From Gadus chalcogrammus (Eukaryota; Chordata; Actinopteri; Gadiformes; Gadidae): a DNA stretch of 64,000 nucleotides. The notes beneath the pieces are model-generated. The model was not told where the DNA came from and ran no database searches. It was given only the letters and a program-made list of their open reading frames with translations. This document shows, in pieces, positions 62,001 to 64,000 of the stretch. Both the position numbers and the translations under genes were made by a program. Within the stretch, counting starts at the first letter, position 1. Every line of letters begins with the position of its first letter. The DNA lies in NCBI RefSeq assembly GCF_026213295.1, contig NC_079416.1, forward strand, positions 1,136,083 to 1,200,082, read 5' to 3'.

Positions 62001-62351
62001 CGACAGCGCGGCTGCCGTCTGCTCGGCTTGTCGGCGCTCGACTCGCGACTCCTCGCGAGCCTCCTCCAGCCGCCCCGCCAGTTCCTCATGCTCCTGCTGC
62101 ACGCGGCTGTGCTCCTCCTGCAGCGCGGCCAGCCGCGCCGCTGCCGAGCGCAAGCCCTCCGAGGAGCGTCGCAGCTCCCTGTTCTCCTGGGCCAGAAGGC
62201 GGCTCTCCTCCTCGCGCCGGACAGTGCGCTGAGCCCCCAGCCTCGCCACCTCCTCCGCCTCCCGCTTCAGCCGCCGGGACTCCTGCTCCAGGGAGGCCAC
62301 CTCCTTCTCCAGGGCCTCGGCACGCTCTTTGGAGGAGAGCCGGGAGGCCAG
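34289..62351 (-). CDS. ccdc88c: Daple, 3' part of gene (16 coding exons, N-terminus outside window)
   Basis: Daple is a cytoplasmic scaffold that binds Dishevelled through a C-terminal PDZ-binding motif and activates G-alpha-i through a GBA motif, linking Wnt/Frizzled to G proteins (family knowledge). Exons in transcript order: 61569-62351, 61167-61294, 60304-60445, 58961-59113, 51334-51495, 48616-48893, 47736-47879, 46484-46670, 46102-46247, 45416-45505, 44900-45174, 37293-37376, 36984-37082, 35629-35766, 35241-35485, 34289-35068. All phases agree and total 3,834 nt (1,277 residues plus stop). The order follows Girdin/Daple: coiled coil, a motif ending in [12 protein letters not shown], basic linker [13 protein letters not shown] motif [16 protein letters not shown], and C-terminus VWYEYGCV. 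The GCV ending and the linker point to Daple rather than Girdin (CCDC88A). No coding lesion was seen. The Hook domain and start codon lie beyond the right edge. Confidence 0.95.
35241..35485 (-). CDS. ccdc88c: ccdc88c exon with the GBA (G-alpha-binding and activating) motif
   Basis: A 245-bp exon, phase 1 to 0. It contains a serine-rich part ([20 protein letters not shown]) and then [16 protein letters not shown]. This aligns with the GBA motif of Girdin (GSEVVTLQQFLEESN) and Daple (SSEMVTLEEFLEESN). The G-alpha-contacting phenylalanine (F of EQFL) is kept, so G-protein activation should be preserved (inference). The donor is GTAACA. Confidence 0.93.
35629..35766 (-). CDS. ccdc88c: ccdc88c linker exon ([17 protein letters not shown])
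   Basis: A 138-bp exon, phase 1 to 1. It encodes [16 protein letters not shown] then [20 protein letters not shown], comparable to the human Daple stretch RPSSLESSRNTSSNSSP. The acceptor TTTTCCAG is good and the donor is GTATAC. Confidence 0.85.
36984..37082 (-). CDS. ccdc88c: ccdc88c linker exon
   Basis: A 99-bp exon, phase 1 to 1, with acceptor TTCTCAG and donor GTAAGG. The only open frame that fits both neighbours encodes a serine/glycine-rich linker ([20 protein letters not shown]). I recognise no domain in it. The call rests on splice sites and phase. Confidence 0.7.
37293..37376 (-). CDS. ccdc88c: ccdc88c linker exon
   Basis: An 84-bp exon, phase 1 to 1, encoding [20 protein letters not shown] and continuing to VTEEEGQ. 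The acceptor CTACAG is good but the donor GTCATC is weak. An upstream GTAACT at 37309-37314 would break the phase. The exon ends 17 bp from the terminus of a Harbinger element. Confidence 0.68.
37394..39100 (-). mobile_element. PIF/Harbinger element with transposase and Myb-like ORF remnants
   Basis: The inverted repeat GGCCCTCATTTATCAAAC is perfect at both ends, with AAT duplicated at 37391-37393 and 39101-39103. Minus-strand frames at 38163 to about 38690 and 37924-38274 encode HARBI1-like transposase: [16 protein letters not shown] with the first catalytic Asp, then after a frameshift [13 protein letters not shown] and [17 protein letters not shown] with the second. The part with the third acidic residue is lost. 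On the plus strand 37618-37827 and about 37939-38030 encode the partner Myb/SANT-like protein ([18 protein letters not shown], then [13 protein letters not shown]) split by a short intron. It is inactive and inserted in a Daple intron. Confidence 0.92.
40085..40975. repeat. minisatellite, about 22-bp unit, roughly 40 copies
   Basis: The unit GGACCAGTGAGCAGCTCTCA (plus AG or TG) is repeated with occasional GGTCA insertions and shortened units. There are no unique spacers, so it is not a CRISPR array. It lies in a Daple intron. 39104-40080 holds nothing recognised. Confidence 0.97.
41068..41096. repeat. poly-C tract
   Basis: About 28 uninterrupted C residues after the minisatellite. It could form an i-motif/G-quadruplex pair, or be a length-uncertain assembly site. 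Confidence 0.9.
41333..41551 (-). CDS. possible alternative terminal exon of ccdc88c
   Basis: Within the 7.5-kb intron between exons 44900-45174 and 37293-37376 lies a pyrimidine-rich acceptor (CCCCCTCAG) followed by an open frame. Joined in phase to the preceding exon it would read [20 protein letters not shown] and run about 72 codons to a TGA near 41333. I see no good downstream donor, so it would be a last exon. The product would lack the GBA and PDZ-binding motifs. It could instead be a chance ORF or a decayed exon. No polyadenylation signal was identified close by. Confidence 0.35.
42013..42696. mobile_element. TTAA-flanked foldback MITE
   Basis: TTAA lies at 42009-42012 and 42697-42700. 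The termini AGGGGTAGATAGGAATTTTG and, inverted, AAGGGTAGTTCGGAATTTTG begin arms of roughly 220 bp (through GGGCCTGATTCC, TTGCAGAGTTCGC and GTACACCCGAGGTAAATCAA) around a centre near 42355. It is Kolobok-like by target site and AGGG terminus. No ORF. Confidence 0.85.
43110..44060. repeat. diverged copy of the palindromic element of 56-57 kb
   Basis: Shared phrases with 56086-57003 include GATTGATGTGGAAGTGGAAG, CGTCGGAGAACCC, GGTTGAGAA-GAATTGGGGG and GACTTCAGAGAGTCAAAGCC in both orientations. The copies are more broken here. GC-rich stretches at 43745-43830 encode nothing recognisable. It lies in a Daple intron. Confidence 0.75.
44900..45174 (-). CDS. ccdc88c: ccdc88c linker exon ([11 protein letters not shown])
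   Basis: A 275-bp exon, phase 2 to 1. It begins [19 protein letters not shown], the Daple-type basic linker, followed by a low-complexity proline-rich part ([16 protein letters not shown]). A 166-bp copy of the first half of this exon plus intron flank lies at 30055-30220. Confidence 0.93.
45416..45505 (-). CDS. ccdc88c: ccdc88c exon ending the coiled coil ([15 protein letters not shown])
   Basis: A 90-bp exon, phase 2 to 2, encoding [19 protein letters not shown] then [12 protein letters not shown]. This is the most conserved landmark of the Girdin family. The donor is GTAAAT. Confidence 0.95.
45917..46080. repeat. minisatellite, 20-bp unit, about 8 copies, next to an exon
   Basis: Units of the form GGGGCCCCCAGCAGAGCATA end about 20 bp from the donor of Daple exon 46102-46247. 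The minus-strand reading [12 protein letters not shown]... is a repeat artefact. Confidence 0.93.
46102..46247 (-). CDS. ccdc88c: ccdc88c coiled-coil exon ([13 protein letters not shown])
   Basis: A 146-bp exon, phase 0 to 2, encoding [19 protein letters not shown] and [15 protein letters not shown]. It is nearly identical in pattern to Girdin [13 protein letters not shown] and NMESKDLFHVEQ. The donor GTAACT is followed within about 20 bp by a 20-bp minisatellite in the intron. Confidence 0.94.
46484..46670 (-). CDS. ccdc88c: ccdc88c coiled-coil exon (TKLNNQCE-type end)
   Basis: A 187-bp exon, phase 2 to 0. It encodes an [12 protein letters not shown] segment and ends MVKLDNHCE, matching Girdin NLKSLLNNSK and TKLNNQCE. 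The donor is GTAATG. Confidence 0.92.
47405..47640. repeat. polypurine tract (GGGAGGA)n
   Basis: About 200 nearly unbroken purines on the plus strand (GGAGGGAGGAGCAGAGAGGG and variants) in a Daple intron. It is capable of triplex or quadruplex structure in principle. Confidence 0.93.
47736..47879 (-). CDS. ccdc88c: ccdc88c coiled-coil exon
   Basis: A 144-bp exon, phase 2 to 2. It encodes [15 protein letters not shown] and continues to [19 protein letters not shown], at the place of Girdin RYNQLLKQKGQLEDLE. The acceptor CAAAG and donor GTATGT are good. It lies next to a polypurine tract in the following intron. Confidence 0.9.
48616..48893 (-). CDS. ccdc88c: ccdc88c coiled-coil exon ([17 protein letters not shown])
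   Basis: A 278-bp exon, phase 0 to 2. It begins [17 protein letters not shown] and includes [19 protein letters not shown], both family signatures (Girdin VENSTLNSQSTSL and HERQASEYESLI). The donor is GTGAGT. Base composition is GC-rich, unlike the AT-rich flanks. Confidence 0.94.
48995..49435. repeat. dispersed repeat, copy 2, with adjoining hairpin-rich sequence
   Basis: 48995-49205 matches 31290-31520. It continues into GAACGGAGCGTTCCACGGCA-CTGAGAAGAGCCGTGTAATAA, a phrase typical of this fish repeat. A TTAA at 49436-49439 begins another element (AGGGGAAATCCAGTG...). A related terminus in inverse orientation abuts TTAA at 58269-58272. I could not pair either with its other end. Confidence 0.6.
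50331..51221 (+). mobile_element. solo LTR interrupted by a MITE
   Basis: Termini TGTGGCATCCCGCCAC and ...GGGTTGCCACA, flanked by GTAT at 50327-50330 and 51222-51225. AATAAA lies near 51137. Without the 510-bp MITE insertion (50525-51034 including one target copy) the LTR is about 380 bp. It is probably of Gypsy/ERV type. No internal region. Confidence 0.8.
50525..51031. mobile_element. Harbinger-like MITE, copy 2, inside a solo LTR
   Basis: The same family as 6523-7039, with TGCCGTGTTCC termini and CAG duplications at 50522-50524 and 51032-51034. Both copies use CWG targets. It is 507 bp and has no coding capacity. It interrupts the solo LTR at 50331-51221. Confidence 0.88.
51334..51495 (-). 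CDS. ccdc88c: ccdc88c coiled-coil exon ([12 protein letters not shown])
   Basis: A 162-bp phase 0-0 exon encoding [19 protein letters not shown], then [20 protein letters not shown]. It is colinear with Girdin ([20 protein letters not shown]). It is separated from the previous exon by a 7.5-kb intron made almost wholly of mobile elements. Confidence 0.93.
51774..52256. mobile_element. hAT deletion derivative
   Basis: Termini CAGGGGTGCCCAACC and ...GGTTGGGCACCCCTG with the 8-bp duplication ATCTAGAC at 51766-51773 and 52257-52264, as expected for hAT. The plus strand contains [20 protein letters not shown] (52 kb), the start of the GTF2IRD2/ZBED-like hAT transposase of fish. The rest of the protein is deleted and replaced by poly-A/T and poly-C runs. 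Confidence 0.9.
52430..53640 (-). mobile_element. Rex/CR1-type LINE fragment
   Basis: Minus-strand 53263-53625 reads [40 protein letters not shown], then [13 protein letters not shown] where a FADDT box is expected, then [18 protein letters not shown]. The catalytic acidic pair is destroyed. It is 5'-truncated. The 3' end is at the (AATTC)n run near 52435-52455. Confidence 0.85.
54400..54795 (-). mobile_element. hAT (ZBED-like) terminal fragment
   Basis: Minus-strand frame 54412-54696 reads [19 protein letters not shown], then [14 protein letters not shown], matching the LDPRF region of hAT/ZBED1-like transposases. The right end TTAGGGCTGTCACTTTTTAT with TTCGAATATTCG repeats (54715-54793) is a typical hAT terminus. 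Most of the protein is missing. Confidence 0.65.
54820..55250. other. repeat-like termini, unassigned
   Basis: AGTGGAGGCTTCTCCAGTGA at 54825 recurs at 52398 (AGTGGAGGCTTCTCCATTAA). At 55155 GCAGGGATGGGCAACTTTCA resembles a hAT terminus. I could not pair the ends. 55250-55582 holds nothing recognised. Confidence 0.4.
55587..57597. mobile_element. TTAA-flanked element with a giant internal palindrome
   Basis: Termini AGAGCCCATGCCATT and, inverted at the right, AGATCCCATGCCATT, are flanked by TTAA at 55583-55586 and 57598-57601. The interior holds a roughly 920-bp inverted repeat (56086-57003) followed by partly repeated blocks at 57003-57450. No transposase was recognised. Kolobok-like or piggyBac-like by target site only. 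Related blocks occur at 43110-44060. Confidence 0.78.
56086..57003. repeat. near-perfect inverted repeat, arms about 440 bp
   Basis: The left arm runs from AGATTGATGTGGAAGTGGAA through ACGTCGGAGAACCCGACGAA, GATATAGATATCTATGT and GGTTGAGAATTAATTGGGG to GAAAGGGATTGTTGACCG. It is repeated in inverse order on the right, with its centre near 56545. Mismatches are few. Transcripts would fold into a long double-stranded hairpin. Confidence 0.9.
57602..58268. other. unassigned intron sequence with a hairpin and a TTAA terminus
   Basis: An inverted repeat, GACTCGATAGGTAGATTG and CAATCTACCTATCGAGTC, lies at 57820-57837 and 57889-57906. The right end AAATCCATTTAAAA...CTCCT abuts TTAA at 58269 and resembles the terminus starting at 49440. 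No gene. 58440-58955 and 59114-59979 also hold nothing recognised. Confidence 0.5.
58961..59113 (-). CDS. ccdc88c: ccdc88c coiled-coil exon ([15 protein letters not shown])
   Basis: A 153-bp phase 0-0 exon with acceptor TTTAG and donor GTAAGT. Its end, [15 protein letters not shown], matches Girdin ELLKVKDRLIEVERN. The first half ([10 protein letters not shown] and following) is the divergent linker also seen in the family at this point. Confidence 0.92.
59983..60282. mobile_element. Harbinger-type MITE next to a Daple splice donor
   Basis: Termini GGGCCCTATCTTGCATCC and, inverted at the right, GGGCCCTATTTTAACGGT, flanked by TGT at 59980-59982 and 60283-60285. Many GCGCAAGT-type subterminal repeats are present. 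It is 300 bp. The family is common in fish. Its right end lies about 20 bp from the donor of exon 60304-60445. Confidence 0.85.
60304..60445 (-). CDS. ccdc88c: ccdc88c coiled-coil exon ([11 protein letters not shown])
   Basis: A 142-bp exon, phase 2 to 0. It encodes [16 protein letters not shown], then a heptad region ending in RSELTS, colinear with Girdin [12 protein letters not shown]. The donor is GTGAGG. A Harbinger-type MITE ends at 60282, only about 20 bp beyond the last exon base, so the early intron is transposon sequence. Confidence 0.92.
60560..61035. repeat. tandem repeat, about 150-bp unit, three diverged copies
   Basis: AAAGGTTG(T/C)AGTA(G/A)GACC...GTTTTGGGGCTCTAGAGTCA-ATAATGG occurs at about 60640-60715, 60808-60890 and 60950-61025. 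Intron of Daple. No coding content. Confidence 0.85.
61167..61294 (-). CDS. ccdc88c: ccdc88c coiled-coil exon
   Basis: A 128-bp exon, phase 0 to 2. It encodes [17 protein letters not shown] followed by a segment with [14 protein letters not shown]. This is directly colinear with Girdin (LVSEKLKTQQ, then IGLNKERLL). The acceptor AACAG and donor GTAACT are good. Confidence 0.93.
61569..62351 (-). CDS. ccdc88c: ccdc88c exon (first in window): large coiled-coil exon
   Basis: A 783-bp phase 0-0 exon of 261 codons. It is almost pure heptad-type coiled coil, rich in E, R, K and A, and ends in [15 protein letters not shown], which matches the conserved Girdin/Daple 'ATIDxxTLxxLRE' stretch. The acceptor lies at 62352-62353 and the donor is GTAAGG just below 61569. 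This is the rightmost Daple exon I can find. The next sequence to the right is a repeat and a DIRS element. Confidence 0.93.
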
Positions 62352-62399
62352 CTTTAGAAGGGGAGGAGTGAGTGAAGAGCATTAGTGAGTTGGTAACTC

Positions 62400-62655
62400 T
62401 GCGTTCACACCAAAAGATGCATTTGCTGCCCGAACGCGTTGACGCCTGAGTTTTGCGGCGCGTCAAATCAAGTTTTGCGGCGCGTCAAAAGTTTTGCGGC
62501 GCGTCAAAAGTTTTGACTCGCAGCAAAAGTTGAAATATTTCAACTCGAGCAGCATTTGACGCGCCGCAAAATACATGAACGCGCCCTTCGCCCGTGCCCG
62601 GCAGCAAATCAGATTTTGACGCGCCGCAAATCAAGTTCTTTTTCTAACTTCGCTC
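62400..62655. repeat. MITE-like fragment with TTTTGCGGCGCGTCAAA repeats
   Basis: The phrase TTTTGCGGCGCGTCAAA occurs three times, then inverted (TTTGACGCGCCGCAAAA) twice, after a TGCGTTCACACCAAA start. It appears to be cut by the DIRS element that follows. Confidence 0.65.
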
Positions 62656-64000
62656 GGTGTTTCACTATGGGAATCGCCTAGGCGTGACCTACTACTGGAA
62701 GCTCCAATTGCACCACGTCTGTCCTTGACAGACAGGTCGGACTGTGCCACAGGGTCCCGCCCCCTGCACTTATACAGTCGACCCGCCCTCCTCATCATTC
62801 TCGCTTTCTTCCCGTGAGAAAGCTACTCAAGCTCCCTCAGCTCATCTAGGTTAGCTTTAAACTGCTTAACAGTTCACAGACGGGCCGTCAAGGATTCCGT
62901 CGCCGAACGCAGTTGTAGGCTTTTAACCTGGTTCGGCTGAGTAATAACTTCGTAAGAAGCTATCTGTTACTACACCCGCTGGGCAGTGTCCGCATAAAGG
63001 CGAGCTGCTTCTCCGGTTACCCTGTATTTGTTTACAGGTGCACTGGTTTACGGTGTAGCTTATCGGCTAACGCGTCAAGGCGAGCTTACCACGGCACAGT
63101 ACACATTAGCTTGTTGGCTGAGCCAAAACACCCGGAGAATAACGAACGCATCACGGCGAGTGAACTCTGTGGTATGCCTTCGCCCGCCAAAGGGTCGGCG
63201 CCGAAGGCTAGGGAGGCTGTATCCCGCCTGTGCCCCGTGTCATGTGGGGCCTCCATATCAGGCCGAGATCCCCACCCCATGTGCATAGCGTGCATGGGCA
63301 TTAAACACGCTCAAGCTTCGCTAGCGGACCCGCATTCATGCGCTCACTGCACATCAATGCCGGAGAAAATTCTGGAAAGGAGGCTAAGGGTGACGGTGGC
63401 TACCAACCAGGATCCCTGCCTGGCGGGTGCCCCCGCTATAGCCTCAACGAGCACCCATCAGTCCCACGCGACAACGAGCTCGGCGGACATGATGGAGGCG
63501 GCATCCCCGCTCGTGCCCCCGCTATTCGATAATTTAATTCTCGAGGCGGAACCGGGCGCTGAGGACGCAGAGGGCGACGGCGACGCCAACTTTGACTTCC
63601 TCGAAATGGACGGAATTGAGGAGGAGGAGGACGACTCCACTTTTCCGGTCCAACTGTCCAGACCCCCTAGCGCCTCTGACGCTGTACAACCGGTAGACGG
63701 TAACCTGTACGGGGTGTGCAAACGGGCCGCTGCAAAACTAGGCATTCAATGGCCTGCAGCCCCTGATGCTGAAGGGGCAGAGAGAGACCTGTACGACGGC
63801 AAGAGGCTCCTACCAGCCCAGCCGCCTTCTAAGCAGCTCTTACCAGCAGTTCCCATCTGCATGAAGGAAATTAGCCGCTACTGGTCCAGCCCATTTAAGA
63901 GCAAGCTTCCAACCAAGGGCTGCTCAAAGCTGGAGATCCACGGGATGGGTGAGCTGGGGCTGGCCGAACCCCCAGCTGTGGAGCCTTCAGTGGCTTACCA
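62656..64000 (+). mobile_element. DIRS1-type retrotransposon, 5' part
   Basis: The phrase TTTCACTATGGGAATCGCC-TAGGCGTGACCTACTACTGG at 62658 is the characteristic left terminal repeat of fish DIRS elements. The Gag ORF follows. The reverse transcriptase, methyltransferase and tyrosine recombinase lie beyond the edge. It lies upstream of the first Daple exon of the window, in antisense orientation to that gene. Confidence 0.85.
63174..64000 (+). CDS. DIRS Gag-like ORF, intact, runs off the window
   Basis: The ATG at 63174 opens a frame with no stop through 275 codons to the edge. The order fits DIRS ORF1: a Cys/His cluster (DPHPMCIACMGIKHAQ, DPHSCAHC), an acidic stretch (FDFLEMDGIEEEEDD), a YGVCKRAAAKLGIQWP box, and RYWSSPFKSKLP followed by LEIHGMGELGLAEPPAVEP. 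Gag packages the RNA of the element. Intactness suggests recent insertion (inference). Confidence 0.85.
   Translation, partial: MPSPAKGSAPKAREAVSRLCPVSCGASISGRDPHPMCIACMGIKHAQASLADPHSCAHCTSMPEKILERRLRVTVATNQDPCLAGAPAIASTSTHQSHATTSSADMMEAASPLVPPLFDNLILEAEPGAEDAEGDGDANFDFLEMDGIEEEEDDSTFPVQLSRPPSASDAVQPVDGNLYGVCKRAAAKLGIQWPAAPDAEGAERDLYDGKRLLPAQPPSKQLLPAVPICMKEISRYWSSPFKSKLPTKGCSKLEIHGMGELGLAEPPAVEPSVAY

Noticed and set aside
61691..62371. Long plus-strand ORFs opposite the large Daple exon
   Set aside because: They are mirror frames of an E/R/K-rich coiled-coil exon, which gives Ser/Pro/Arg-rich antisense readings. There is no independent support.

Overview
The window looks like teleost fish nuclear DNA: intron-containing vertebrate genes, very dense dinucleotide microsatellites (GT/AC, GA/CT), and a repeat load typical of ray-finned fishes (PIF/Harbinger MITEs, L2- and Rex-type LINEs, a V-SINE, hAT, DIRS and TTAA-target elements). 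The long GT arrays would suit a codfish-like genome, but I cannot name the species from sequence alone.

Right half (about 31.6-62.4 kb, minus strand): the 3' part of ccdc88c (Daple), a Girdin-family Wnt/Dishevelled scaffold. Sixteen coding exons (62351 down to 34289) have consensus splice sites and reading phases that chain without a break. Together they give 1,277 residues: the C-terminal coiled coil, the linker, the G-alpha-binding-and-activating (GBA) motif and the C-terminal PDZ-binding motif ending G-C-V. The N-terminal Hook-domain exons lie beyond the right edge. The introns are full of insertions: Harbinger elements with 3-bp target duplications, a foldback and a giant palindrome in TTAA-flanked elements, a hAT element with an 8-bp duplication, a solo LTR, LINE pieces and several minisatellites. 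A possible alternative terminal exon lies near 41.4 kb. A 166-bp copy of one Daple exon lies downstream of the gene at 30.1 kb.

Middle (about 19.9-28.0 kb, plus strand): a decayed multi-exon gene of a multicopy fish transposase-like family (I believe DUF6729-type). Its first coding exon is split by a nearly full-length L2 LINE whose reverse transcriptase carries YADN in place of YADD.

Left half (1-19.9 kb): almost entirely repeats. The most informative structure is a nested stack at 11751-17121. A Harbinger element was hit by a Rex-type LINE and by a 1.56-kb TTAA-flanked element that carries a decayed copy of the first coding exon of the DNA-repair gene eepd1. A related Harbinger copy at 28088-29302 lacks both insertions and acts as a natural empty-site control. 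Other items are three Harbinger-like MITEs stacked at 4.6-7.0 kb, a palindromic CCGTACGG array, a 620-bp foldback and a V-SINE.

Far right (62.65-64.0 kb, plus strand): the left terminal region and intact Gag ORF of a DIRS1-type retrotransposon, cut by the window edge.
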